Origin: Thioploca sp.
GTDB lineage: Bacteria; Pseudomonadota; Gammaproteobacteria; Beggiatoales; Beggiatoaceae
Length of the DNA: 32,923 nt
Assembly (NCBI GenBank): GCA_030627235.1
Contig: DAOUSL010000022.1
Location: forward strand, 1 to 32,923
Direction of reading: 5' to 3'
In this document: positions 17,012 to 25,873 of the stretch, piece by piece
Numbering within the stretch: position 1 is the stretch's first letter
How the letters are laid out: each line of letters opens with the position of its first letter
The notes under the pieces: generated by a model
Seen by the model: only the letters and a program-made list of their open reading frames with translations
Told to the model about the DNA's origin: nothing
The model's database searches: none
Position numbers and translations under genes: made by a program

Positions 17012-17528
17012 ACTTATTATATTAGTTGTTATTATAGTTATTACATTCGGTTTTGTAATTAACGCTTATTTTTATAATTTGGCTGAACAAGAAAGTACTA
17101 ATCTAATTCTTAGAGAACAGGTACGTACTAAGAAAATTCAACAGGAATATGCCAAAGCAATTGAGGAAGTGTTTAGATTAGAAAATAAAATAAGAGCAGA
17201 TACAAGTAAGAAGTATAAGAAAGTATCATCCGAATATTTTAATGCTATTATTCCAGCTGTGAAAGCGATTGATCTCTGTAAATGCCCTACTGATTTTCAA
17301 CAAAAACACGTTCATTATATACAAGCTTTGGAAAATGCAATAAGACTTATTAATAAATATGAAAATCGGAAGTTAATAGTAGCTTTTTCCTTGCTAAGTG
17401 GGATTGTTTCAGGGCAAGAAAGTACTTTTGAAAAGGAACACAGACAAGCTATGGAAAGATTGGATAATACATCAACTGATATTAAAATCATATCTTTAAA
17501 ATACGGTGTTCAGTCTGGATTAGATTAA
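16995..17528 (+). CDS. Single-pass membrane protein of unknown function
   Basis: An open frame extends upstream to an ATG at 16923, but the natural N-terminus is the ATG at 16995. From there the protein (177 residues) opens with MRKYVK and a membrane helix (about 5-24, LIILVVIIVITFGFVI); the longer version would add 24 residues inside the preceding gene. The rest is charged and helical (KKIQQEYAKAIEEVFRLENKIR, FEKEHRQAMERLDNT), suggesting a periplasmic coiled-coil domain. Two cysteines in DLCKC are notable. It overlaps the upstream small gene by 17 bases and ends the operon. I do not recognise a family. Confidence 0.6.
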   Translation: MRKYVKLIILVVIIVITFGFVINAYFYNLAEQESTNLILREQVRTKKIQQEYAKAIEEVFRLENKIRADTSKKYKKVSSEYFNAIIPAVKAIDLCKCPTDFQQKHVHYIQALENAIRLINKYENRKLIVAFSLLSGIVSGQESTFEKEHRQAMERLDNTSTDIKIISLKYGVQSGLD

Positions 17529-17531
17529 GAT

Positions 17532-17605
17532 CGTAGACTGGGTTAACAAGCCAAACATTATTCATCTGTATCTTCAGGTGGTAACGCCAAAACACCCATC
17601 CTACG
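17532..17605. repeat. REP-like inverted pair (degenerate) after the DUF operon
   Basis: CGTAGACTGGGT at 17532-17543 matches the reverse complement of ACCCATCCTACG at 17594-17605 in 10 of 12 positions. Each arm carries the GTAG tetranucleotide typical of REP sequences. The inside has drifted and no clean hairpin remains. Compare the better-preserved copies after amtB and at the right end. Confidence 0.5.
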
Positions 17606-17705
17606 AGATTATGCAACCTACAAGCTTAATCTTTAAGGCTAATCTTTGGCGGCTAAAGAATGGTGTTAGTGTCCAAATTAGTAGTTATTGGAATAAAATG
17701 GTCTC

Positions 17706-17748
17706 TTAATATTTACACTCATTTGACACTATTGAGTATAAATATTAA
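17706..17748 (+). promoter_or_regulatory. 16-bp palindromic operator over the abiE promoter
   Basis: TTAATATTTACACTCA (17706-17721) and TGAGTATAAATATTAA (17733-17748) are inverted repeats matching at 15 of 16 positions, with an 11-base centre. The centre holds the -35 box and the right arm overlaps the -10 box of the promoter just before abiEi. AbiEi antitoxins studied elsewhere bind inverted repeats at their own promoter and repress it, so this is the expected autorepression site. Confidence 0.75.
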
Positions 17749-17751
17749 AAT
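17723..17751 (+). promoter_or_regulatory. Sigma-70 promoter of abiEi-abiEii, possibly leaderless
   Basis: TTGACA (perfect -35) at 17723-17728 is followed after exactly 17 bases by TAAAAT at 17746-17751. The predicted start, six or seven bases later, falls on the abiEi ATG at 17758. There is no ribosome binding site, which agrees with a leaderless or nearly leaderless mRNA. Confidence 0.7.
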
Positions 17752-17757
17752 AATAGT

Positions 17758-18354
17758 ATGAATAAATTTAAAAAATTTAATTTTTTAAAAGAATTGATCA
17801 AAAAACCTATTTTTTGTACTTCAGAAGCAAGAGAGGTAGGGGTAAGTTCAAGTTTATTATGCTATTACGTACAACAAGGGCTTATTGAACGAGTGGATCG
17901 AGGGTTTTACAGAGGAACAGAATCTGTTCTTGATGTTGATTTTAGATGGGAAGATCTCATTCTTGTGACTAAAAGTATCTCTGGCGGAGTTGTATGTCTT
18001 GTTTCTGCATTGGCACTCTATGAGCTTACTGATGAGATTCCTAGAATGCATTGGATAGCAGTAGCTAATACAAAAAGTGCTCCCAAAAGAAAAGGGACAA
18101 AAATATTTAGGACAAGAAATATTGAGCTTGGGAGAACTAAAATTCAGATGGGAAGTGAAACAATCCCAATTTTTGACAAAGAACGAACCATCATTGATGC
18201 ATTTCGCTACATGGGAAAAGAAACTGCTATTAAGGCACTAAAAAATTCATTAACAACAAATAGTGAAGAAAAAATTGATCTTAAAAAACTTCAAAATTAT
18301 GCAAAAAAACTTCGAGTTAATATTACTCCCTATATTTTGGCAGTGACTATATGA
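17758..18354 (+). CDS. abiEi: AbiEi-family antitoxin / transcriptional repressor
   Basis: The 198-residue protein matches the type IV antitoxin AbiEi. An N-terminal winged-helix segment (about 1-55: FLKELIKKPIFCTSEAREVG, LLCYYVQQGLIERVDRGFY) is followed by the C-terminal antitoxin domain with VCLVSALALYELTDEIP, the PIFDKERTIIDAFRY motif, and a basic region KSAPKRKGTKIF. AbiEi represses its own promoter by binding inverted repeats, and here a near-perfect 16-bp palindrome covers the promoter. Its stop overlaps the toxin start (ATGA at 18351-18354), so the two are coupled. In type IV systems the antitoxin counteracts the toxin without stably binding it. Confidence 0.85.
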   Translation: MNKFKKFNFLKELIKKPIFCTSEAREVGVSSSLLCYYVQQGLIERVDRGFYRGTESVLDVDFRWEDLILVTKSISGGVVCLVSALALYELTDEIPRMHWIAVANTKSAPKRKGTKIFRTRNIELGRTKIQMGSETIPIFDKERTIIDAFRYMGKETAIKALKNSLTTNSEEKIDLKKLQNYAKKLRVNITPYILAVTI

Positions 18355-19232
18355 ATGAACAGGCTTTGAAAGCACGATTAAAAAATATTGCAAAGATTGA
18401 AAGTAAAACATTCAATGAAGTTTGGCTAAAACTAATTTTAGAGCGAATTCTAGTCCGGATCTACCGTTCAAATTATAGTGATAAATTCATTTTCAAGGGC
18501 GGATTGCTTCTTTCTCATTACATTGATATTGGGCGTGAAACCAAGGATATTGATTTCTTGGTGACACTAATGGATGTCACCGCCCACAACATAGAAATAG
18601 CTTTTAATGACATATGTGCTGTCAAGATGAATGACGGCTTTATTTTTTCATATTCAAATATAGATCCACTTGAACAACCTCATATGAACTACCCAGGTTT
18701 TCGGGTAAGCCTTGACCTGAATTTTGGTAAAATGAAAGATAGTATACATGTTGATGTTGGCGTGGGTGATATTGTCGAACCCAATCAGGAATCATTGGAA
18801 CTTTATCAGTATAATGGAAAGCCGATTTTTGAAGGAGCTATTTCACTGCGTGTTTATCCTGTAGAAACAATATTCGCAGAAAAGTTGGAAAGTGTCATCT
18901 CCAAAGGTGCAGTCAATAGTCGCATGAAAGATTACCATGATTTGCTTTTGCTTTGTAGGGAGAATGATTTTCTAGATATTCCTAAATTAAAAAGTAATAT
19001 TTCAAAAACGTTTGAACACAGAAAAACAAACCTAACTATACCTCTGTATTTTTCAGAAGATGATTATTCTTCAATGCAAAAACTTTATTGGGCAGGACAT
19101 AGAAGAGGACTTGGGGAAATTGCAGTTAAACTGAATATCCCCGAAAAAATAAAAAGTCTTGTTTCAGAAGTAAATGTATGGTTGATAAAAAATAATTTTA
19201 AAGATTCCAAATACAATAGCAAAACTAGGTGA
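18351..19232 (+). CDS. abiEii: AbiEii-family nucleotidyltransferase toxin
   Basis: The 293-residue protein is a nucleotidyltransferase of the AbiEii/AbiGii (DUF1814) family. The active site is clear: KGG at 49-51, then GRETKDIDFLV with the paired acidic residues D66 and D68. The C-terminal motif AEKLESVISKG followed by SRMKDYHDLLLL also matches. Related toxins transfer nucleotides to tRNA acceptor ends and block growth, giving abortive infection against phage or plasmid maintenance. No active-site residue appears lost, so the toxin is probably functional. Codon choice looks less AT-biased than neighbouring genes, which fits acquisition by transfer (visual impression only). Confidence 0.87.
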   Translation: MNEQALKARLKNIAKIESKTFNEVWLKLILERILVRIYRSNYSDKFIFKGGLLLSHYIDIGRETKDIDFLVTLMDVTAHNIEIAFNDICAVKMNDGFIFSYSNIDPLEQPHMNYPGFRVSLDLNFGKMKDSIHVDVGVGDIVEPNQESLELYQYNGKPIFEGAISLRVYPVETIFAEKLESVISKGAVNSRMKDYHDLLLLCRENDFLDIPKLKSNISKTFEHRKTNLTIPLYFSEDDYSSMQKLYWAGHRRGLGEIAVKLNIPEKIKSLVSEVNVWLIKNNFKDSKYNSKTR

Positions 19233-19574
19233 TAGACCACTATTGGTTTAGTCATGAATCTGGCTAAATTTAAATTCAGTAAATAAGTCCTAATTAAGTC
19301 TTACTCCTGACGCAAAAAACCGCACGAGAGAAGAACGGTGTTAGGCGGATAATTAATTATGAATGGTTAATAATCAATGAAAGTTAAAACTATTAGTAAT
19401 TAAACATTTGATAACTAATAAACCATATATTTTTTAATTATATTATAGCTTTTTTACATATTTTTCAATTGAATAGATTGCAGTAATACATAATAAATAA
19501 TTTATATTATCATTGAATTTAATTAAAAATTACTATAAAATGCCTTAACTCCTGATTAGGAGTGATAATGAATA

Positions 19575-19739
19575 CTGGTCATTTTAACATCGTGCATATT
19601 TACAGGATATACTATTGCGGAAACCTCTATTTTACCTACCCAAAATGGAATTAATTTTCCAATAAATTATAAAGATTAAAAAGTAATTAATTCATCTTAT
19701 AGGGAAGATAATAAAACTCTTGATGCAGTCGTAATCTGA
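19575..19739 (+). pseudogene. Decayed cytochrome P460-like gene fragment
   Basis: One frame from about 19575 reads a signal-peptide-like start (LTSCIFTGYTIAE), then PTQNGINFPINYKD, an in-frame TAA, then KVINSSYREDNKTLDAVVI and two stops. Cytochrome P460-family proteins begin their mature part with a pattern like NGI-FP-DY-DWKVI-S--R-DNKTLR. The TAA stands where their conserved Trp is expected, and the heme-binding C-terminal part is missing. This is therefore a remnant of a periplasmic P460-type heme protein. The family match is from memory and rests on about 35 residues. Confidence 0.45.
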
Positions 19740-19747
19740 TAAATTTT

Positions 19748-19776
19748 TTGTTAAAATAGCCTAATATTATTATAAT
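19748..19776 (+). promoter_or_regulatory. Predicted sigma-70 promoter for hrpA
   Basis: TTGTTA at 19748-19753 and a perfect TATAAT at 19771-19776 are separated by 17 bases. The start would be near 19783, on a small inverted repeat (AGGAA-ACATA-TTCCT, 19780-19794) that could be an operator or a 5' stem. A leader of about 138 bases follows before the hrpA ATG. Confidence 0.5.
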
Positions 19777-19920
19777 GTCAGGAAACATATTCCTAATAAA
19801 ATATTCAATATCATTAAGTAAATTATGTAAGGGCTATCCTTTATGGTTGCTATTAATGGCATTGAACCAAAATGTTAGGAATGAGAAAAACAAGATTTTG
19901 CTAAATTAGATAATAAATAA

Positions 19921-22900
19921 ATGAATTCCAAAGAGTTAAATGCTCTCAGTAATATTTACAAAGATACTATGCGTTGCGATCAATATCGCTTTCAAAAACG
20001 TATTCGTAGTTTAAAAGCTGATAATAATTCTGCTTATGAAAAGCTACTCGCTGATATATATAAATCTCTGCAACAACGTCAACTCCGCATAACTAATCTT
20101 CCAAAACCTCAATTTCCAGATGAATTGCCGATTAGTCAACATCGAACTGAAATTTATGATGCAATAAAAAGTAATCAAGTAGTTATAATTGCTGGAGAAA
20201 CTGGTTCTGGTAAAACTACGCAGATCCCTAAAATTTGTCTAGCTTTAGGACGTGGTACTTCCGGACTGATTGGTTGTACTCAACCACGGCGGATTGCGGC
20301 TCGAACTATGGCTACTCGAGTTGCCAGTGAATTAGATAGTACGTTAGGGGATATCGTTGGTTATAAAGTTCGTTTTAGTGATCGTTTAAGTCCTAATACT
20401 TATATTAAGTTTATGACGGATGGGATTTTGTTGGCTGAAACCCAAAATGACAGATTCCTTGAAAATTACGACACTATAATTATAGATGAAGCTCATGAAC
20501 GTAATTTAAACGTGGATTTTTTGTTAGGCTATTTGAAACAATTATTGCCCAAACGTCCAGATTTAAAGCTAATTATTACTTCGGCAACCATTGATACTCA
20601 ACGTTTTGCAACTCATTTTAACAATGCTCCAATAATAGAAGTTTCTGGACGAACCTATCCAGTTGAAACTCGTTATCGACCTTTATTTACTGATGCAGAT
20701 GATGAGCGGGATGTTATTCAAGGTATCTTAGATGCAGTAGATGAAATTGGTCAACGAGACGATATTCTGATTTTTTTAGCTGGGGAACGGGATATTCGAG
20801 AAACAACCGAAGCATTGCGTAAACATAAATTGCTTCATACTGAAATATTACCACTTTACGCTAGATTATCAGCATCAGAACAAAATAAAATTTTTAATCC
20901 CAGTAACTTACGCCGGATTGTATTAGCAACTAATGTAGCTGAAACTTCATTAACTGTTCCTAGAATTAAAGCTGTGATTGATCCTGGTTTAGCTCGTATT
21001 AGTCGTTATAGTATTCGGAATAAAGTTCAACGCTTACCAATTGAAAAGATTTCTCGTTCTAGTGCTGATCAACGGAAAGGTCGTTGCGGACGAATTTCTC
21101 CTGGAATTTGTATCCGTTTATATGCTGCAGAAGATTATGATTTACGAACAGAATTTACTGAACCAGAAATTTTACGAACCTCTTTAGCTTCGGTAATTTT
21201 ACAAATGTTAGCATTACGCTTAGGAGATGTTTATAATTTTCCATTTGTAGAGCCACCAACCGCTAAAATGATGAATGACGGCTTTACTTTGCTGACCGAA
21301 TTAGGAGCAGTAAATAACGACCGTAAGCTAACTGATATTGGGCGACAACTAGCTAAGATGCCAATTGACCCTAGGATTGGACGGATGGTTTTAGCGGCTA
21401 AAGAGGAAGTATGTTTACATGAAATCTTAATAATTGCCAGTGCATTAAGCATTCAAGACCCACGTGAACGACCGATGGATGCCCAACAAGCTGCTGATAT
21501 TGCTCAACAACAATTTACTAATAAGGAATCAGATTTTCTTAGTTATTTAAAATTATGGGATTTTTTTCAGGAAAACTCTAAACATTTATCTCAAAGTAAA
21601 CTCCGCAAATTATGTCGTAAAAATTTTCTGTCTTATCTACGAATGCGAGAATGGCGAGATATACATCAGCAGTTGCATACTTTTGTCCGAGAATCTGGTT
21701 GGCAAGAGAATGAATTGGAAGCAAATTATGATGCAATTCATCGAGCTTTATTAAATGGTTTATTAGGCAATATTGCTTGTAAAACTGAAGCCGAAAAAGG
21801 TAAACCTGATACTTATTTAGGGGCTAGAAACATTAAATTTTATCTCTTTCCAGGTTCTGGTCTATTCAAAAAACAACCTAAATGGACGATGGCTGGGGAA
21901 TTGGTTGAAACTTCACGTTTATATGCTCGTTGTTGTGCTAAGATTGAACCTGATTGGGTTGAAAGAGTGGCTGGAGATTTATGTCAACATCATTATTTTG
22001 AACCACATTGGCAGAAACGGCAAGCTCAAGTGGGAGCATTTGAAAAAGTTACTCTGTATGGTCTAACTATCGTAGCCAAACGACGAATTAATTATGGGCC
22101 GTTAGACCCAACTTTGGCTAGAGAAATTTTTATTCGTAATGCTTTGGTGCAAGCCGAATATAATTGTAATTCCAAGTTTTTTATCTATAATCAAGCTTTG
22201 GTAGCTGAAGTTGAAGCTTTGGAACATAAATCTCGACGACAAGATATTTTAGCTGATGAAGAACATATTTATTCTTTTTATAATACTCGAATTCCAGCAG
22301 GTATTTATAGTGGTAAAGCCTTTGATACTTGGCGAAAACCAGCAGAAAAACAGCAACCTAAATTACTGTTTTTAAACAAATCGGATTTAATGCAACATGC
22401 TGGAGATCAGATTACTCCGCAAGCTTTCCCAGATAATCTTGATTTAGGTGGAATTAACTTACCCTTAAATTATCATTTTGAACCTGGGCAGCCAAATGAT
22501 GGAGTTACTATCGATATTCCATTGAATTTATTGAATCAATTATCCCCGCAAATTTTTGAATGGTTAGTTCCAGGTTTGTTGGAAGAGAAAATTACTGCTC
22601 TATTACGTGGGATGCCAAAAGCTATTAGGAAAGCATTTGTACCAGTCCCAAATGTAGCTAAAGATGCGGTAGAAACGTTAGTAAATCCGAAAGTTAGTTT
22701 TAGACAAGGTGGTAGTTTTTTAGAATATCCAGAAGAGTCTTTATTGGAAGTTTTAGCTACTTTTTGTCATCGTCGATTAGGAAAGCCATTACCAGAACAA
22801 GTGTGGAACTTAGAAATTTTACCTACTCATTTACTAATGAATTTTCGGTTAATTGATAAAACAAAAGAGTTAGCTGTAGGACGAGATTTACTTGTTTTAC

Positions 22901-23799
22901 AACAGAAATGGGGTAATCATGCTAGCACTACTTCTCAACAACAAATTGCAGATAAAACTGGGTTAGAACGAGATAATATAACTAACTGGGACTTTGAAGA
23001 TTTACCTAAACAAGTAACGATCAAGTTTAACGACATGACAATGCAAGGTTTTCCAACTTTAATTGATCAGGAAAGCTATGTCAATTTACGAATCTTGGAT
23101 AAACCTAATTTAGTTCAACATTTAGCTGGATTACGGCGGTTGTTTTTATTAAATTTGCCAACTAAAAAATTATTGAAACAAATGCCGATCAATTCTAAAT
23201 TATGTTTGAAATATATGAAGATTGGTAATTGTGAACAGTTAAAACGTTGTATGTTAACTACTATAGTTGATACAATTTTTTTAGTCGATCCTTTGCCAAG
23301 CAAAAAATCTGAATTTGAATACCGTTTATATGAGGGTAAAACAGAATTATTACCATCTGCTGCAGAGTATGCAATTCAATTAGCTCAGGTATTAGAAGAA
23401 TACAATACTGTGAATCAACAGTTGCAAAAATTTTCTAATAATATCAAGGCAATTCCAGAAATTAAGCAACACCTCCAGCATTTAGTTTATGAAGATTTTG
23501 TCCAAGATGTATCTCTAACTCAATTAAAACATCTGCCACGTTATTTGAAAGCAATTCAGTTACGTTTAACCAGACTTGCTCATGATCCAAATAAGGATAC
23601 CAGAAAAGCTGAACCAATTATTCCACTCTGGCAAGCTTATTGGCAACGGCATACTGAAGAAAGTTCTGAACTTGTAGAATTTAGATGGATGTTGGAAGAA
23701 CTTCGGGTATCATTATTTGCTCCCGAATTAAAAACAGCTTATCCAGTTTCAGTCCATCGGTTGGAGAAGGAATGGAAATTATTGAATCATACTTTTTAG
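19921..23799 (+). CDS. hrpA: ATP-dependent RNA helicase HrpA
   Basis: This 1292-residue DEAH-box protein has the length and order of HrpA (about 1300 residues in E. coli). Walker A GETGSGKTT is at 92-100, QPRRIAART follows at 121-129, the DEAH box is at 189-192, and motif III TSAT is near 222. Then come the second helicase domain with TNVAETSLTVP and the QRKGRCGRISPG motif VI, the HA2/OB region, and a long C-terminal DUF3418 region specific to HrpA. HrpA acts on mRNA and on stalled ribosomes. No frameshift is seen. The start ATG has no clear Shine-Dalgarno, but the N-terminus aligns in length with the family. Confidence 0.96.
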   Translation: MNSKELNALSNIYKDTMRCDQYRFQKRIRSLKADNNSAYEKLLADIYKSLQQRQLRITNLPKPQFPDELPISQHRTEIYDAIKSNQVVIIAGETGSGKTTQIPKICLALGRGTSGLIGCTQPRRIAARTMATRVASELDSTLGDIVGYKVRFSDRLSPNTYIKFMTDGILLAETQNDRFLENYDTIIIDEAHERNLNVDFLLGYLKQLLPKRPDLKLIITSATIDTQRFATHFNNAPIIEVSGRTYPVETRYRPLFTDADDERDVIQGILDAVDEIGQRDDILIFLAGERDIRETTEALRKHKLLHTEILPLYARLSASEQNKIFNPSNLRRIVLATNVAETSLTVPRIKAVIDPGLARISRYSIRNKVQRLPIEKISRSSADQRKGRCGRISPGICIRLYAAEDYDLRTEFTEPEILRTSLASVILQMLALRLGDVYNFPFVEPPTAKMMNDGFTLLTELGAVNNDRKLTDIGRQLAKMPIDPRIGRMVLAAKEEVCLHEILIIASALSIQDPRERPMDAQQAADIAQQQFTNKESDFLSYLKLWDFFQENSKHLSQSKLRKLCRKNFLSYLRMREWRDIHQQLHTFVRESGWQENELEANYDAIHRALLNGLLGNIACKTEAEKGKPDTYLGARNIKFYLFPGSGLFKKQPKWTMAGELVETSRLYARCCAKIEPDWVERVAGDLCQHHYFEPHWQKRQAQVGAFEKVTLYGLTIVAKRRINYGPLDPTLAREIFIRNALVQAEYNCNSKFFIYNQALVAEVEALEHKSRRQDILADEEHIYSFYNTRIPAGIYSGKAFDTWRKPAEKQQPKLLFLNKSDLMQHAGDQITPQAFPDNLDLGGINLPLNYHFEPGQPNDGVTIDIPLNLLNQLSPQIFEWLVPGLLEEKITALLRGMPKAIRKAFVPVPNVAKDAVETLVNPKVSFRQGGSFLEYPEESLLEVLATFCHRRLGKPLPEQVWNLEILPTHLLMNFRLIDKTKELAVGRDLLVLQQKWGNHASTTSQQQIADKTGLERDNITNWDFEDLPKQVTIKFNDMTMQGFPTLIDQESYVNLRILDKPNLVQHLAGLRRLFLLNLPTKKLLKQMPINSKLCLKYMKIGNCEQLKRCMLTTIVDTIFLVDPLPSKKSEFEYRLYEGKTELLPSAAEYAIQLAQVLEEYNTVNQQLQKFSNNIKAIPEIKQHLQHLVYEDFVQDVSLTQLKHLPRYLKAIQLRLTRLAHDPNKDTRKAEPIIPLWQAYWQRHTEESSELVEFRWMLEELRVSLFAPELKTAYPVSVHRLEKEWKLLNHTF

Positions 23800-23897
23800 C
23801 AACTATAACTAAATAAATCATATTTTTACATCTTATTTAGATTGTTGATTATTATTATAGGATAATTATAATTACTTTTTACCATAAATTAATCGAT

Positions 23898-23926
23898 TTG
23901 AACAGCATTATAAAATATGTTATGCT
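23898..23926 (+). promoter_or_regulatory. Predicted sigma-70 promoter for glnK-amtB
   Basis: TTGAAC at 23898-23903 and TATGCT at 23921-23926 are spaced by 17 bases, with a TGn extension (TGT at 23918-23920). The start would be near 23933. I looked for a sigma-54 GG-N10-GC element, usual for NtrC-controlled glnK, and did not find one, so nitrogen control may be different here. Confidence 0.5.
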
Positions 23927-23948
23927 GAAATTAATACTTTCAAGTTAA

Positions 23949-24308
<360 letters not shown>

Positions 24309-24323
24309 TAGGAGATAGCTAAG

Positions 24324-25616
24324 ATGATACAAAATATAATTAAGTATTTTTGGTTATTAGCAATCTTGCCTTCAGTAACTTTTGCGGAAGACTCTTTAAG
24401 TTCTGGTGATACTGCTTGGATGCTGACAGCAACAGCATTGGTATTGTTCATGACAATTCCAGGTTTATCCTTGTTTTATGCTGGTATGGTACGCAGTAAA
24501 AATGTGTTATCAGTATTGATGCAATGTTTTGCGATCACATCATTAATGACCATACTTTGGGTATTGTATATCTATAGTTTAGCCTTTACTGATGGCGGTT
24601 CTATGAATGCATTCATAGGAGGATTGGACAAAGCTTTTTTAGCCGGAGTAGGAGTTGATTCTTTACATGGAACTATCCCAGAAACCGTGTTCATGACCTT
24701 CCAAATGACATTTGTAATCATAACCCCAGCCTTAATAGTAGGTGCATTTGCAGAACGGATGAAGTTCTCTGCCATGTTAATATTTATGACTTTATGGGCA
24801 ACCTTTGTCTATGCACCAATTTGCCATTGGGTATGGGGTGGTGGTTGGCTTGATGAATACGGAATATTAGATTTTGCTGGTGGTACTGTAGTGCATATTA
24901 ATGCTGGAGTTGCCGGTTTAGTAGCTGCAATCATGCTGGGTAAACGGAAAGGTTATCCACGAGTTGCTATGCCACCGCATAACTTGACTTTGACTATGAT
25001 AGGTGCTTCCATGTTATGGGTAGGTTGGTTTGGTTTTAATGCTGGAAGTGAATTAGCCGCTAACGGTACTGCCGGAATGGCAATGGCTGTTACTCAAATT
25101 GCAACTGCAACTGCCGCATTAGCTTGGATGTTTACTGAATGGATGTATCATGGTAAACCAAGCATGTTGGGTATTGCTTCTGGAGCAGTCGGTGGCTTAG
25201 TAGCAATTACCCCAGCTTCTGGTTCAGTTGGACCAATGGGCGCAATGGCTATTGGTGCTATAGCTGGAGTTGCTTGTTTTATATCTGCTACCAAAATTAA
25301 ATATATATTTAACTTCGATGATTCTTTAGACGTATTCGGAGTTCATGCAGTAGGTGGAATTATTGGAGCGATACTAACCGGTGTATTTGCCGCAACTGCT
25401 TTAGGTGGTACTGGTTTTGGTGCTGGTAATATTACAATGACTGATCAAGTTATAGCTCAAACTATTGGAGTGATTGTTACTATAGTTTTTACCGTAATTG
25501 TCAGTTTTATTATTTTAAAAATAATTGATATTACTATTGGTTTACGAGTTACCGAAGAGCAAGAAACAGAAGGTTTGGATATTTCTCTCCATGAAGAACG
25601 TGGTTATATAATTTAA
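24324..25616 (+). CDS. amtB: Ammonium transporter AmtB
   Basis: The 430-residue protein has a signal peptide (to about residue 21, FAED) and 11 membrane helices of the Amt/Rh family. Landmarks are GDTAWMLTATALVLFMTIPGL, FYAGMVRSKN, the DFAGGTVVHINAGVAGL segment containing the conserved Asp and the first pore His, and DVFGVHAVGGIIGA with the second. The cytoplasmic tail (EEQETEGLDISLHEERGY) is the GlnK-docking C-terminus. AmtB trimers conduct ammonium. An AGGAG is placed about nine bases before the ATG. A REP-type double hairpin follows the stop. Confidence 0.96.
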   Translation: MIQNIIKYFWLLAILPSVTFAEDSLSSGDTAWMLTATALVLFMTIPGLSLFYAGMVRSKNVLSVLMQCFAITSLMTILWVLYIYSLAFTDGGSMNAFIGGLDKAFLAGVGVDSLHGTIPETVFMTFQMTFVIITPALIVGAFAERMKFSAMLIFMTLWATFVYAPICHWVWGGGWLDEYGILDFAGGTVVHINAGVAGLVAAIMLGKRKGYPRVAMPPHNLTLTMIGASMLWVGWFGFNAGSELAANGTAGMAMAVTQIATATAALAWMFTEWMYHGKPSMLGIASGAVGGLVAITPASGSVGPMGAMAIGAIAGVACFISATKIKYIFNFDDSLDVFGVHAVGGIIGAILTGVFAATALGGTGFGAGNITMTDQVIAQTIGVIVTIVFTVIVSFIILKIIDITIGLRVTEEQETEGLDISLHEERGYII

Positions 25617-25653
25617 ATTTTTTCCCAAAATATCTTTATACAGGATAAAAACT

Positions 25654-25737
25654 GTAGGCTGAGTAGAGTGATAACGAAGCATTTTAATAAGTATTATCAA
25701 GATATTGCTGGGTTTAACTTCGTTCTACCCAGCCTAC
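25654..25737. repeat. REP-type inverted pair (BIME-like) after amtB
   Basis: The outer arms GTAGGCTGAGTAGA (25654-25667) and TCTACCCAGCCTAC (25724-25737) match as an inverted repeat at 13 of 14 positions. The right unit, read on the minus strand (25737 to 25707), is GTAG followed by a hairpin GCTGGGT / ACCCAGC with an internal GAACGAAGT loop. GTAG plus hairpin is the hallmark of REP sequences mobilised by RAYT transposases. Two inverted units form a BIME-like pair that may also terminate amtB transcription. Confidence 0.7.
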
Positions 25738-25873
25738 ATTTAACTATTAAAAAAATCAATATATTATATTTTTTATTCTGTAAAAAGAATATTTTGTTAA
25801 AAAAGAAGTAAAATTACTATTAAGACTTTTTTCATTAGAAATTACAACAAGACGATAGAGATATTAAAGATTA

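Larger units (their letters stand above)
19233..19920. other. 688-bp gap between abiEii and hrpA
   Basis: This gap holds no intact gene. From left to right I see a G+C-richer patch at 19310-19350, a long A/T-rich stretch, a small hairpin (ACTCCT 19548-19553 / AGGAGT 19558-19563), a decayed cytochrome P460-like frame, a good promoter for hrpA and a leader of about 138 bases. The leader contains a small inverted repeat AGGAA/TTCCT at 19780-19794 and an 11-codon ORF at 19843-19878. I see no tRNA. Confidence 0.55.

Noticed and set aside
19290-19345. Integron attC-like site (GTTAGGC) after abiEii
   Set aside because: GTTAGGC fits the right-hand core, but I found no matching inverse core (RYYYAAC) or long imperfect palindrome, and no integrase is nearby.
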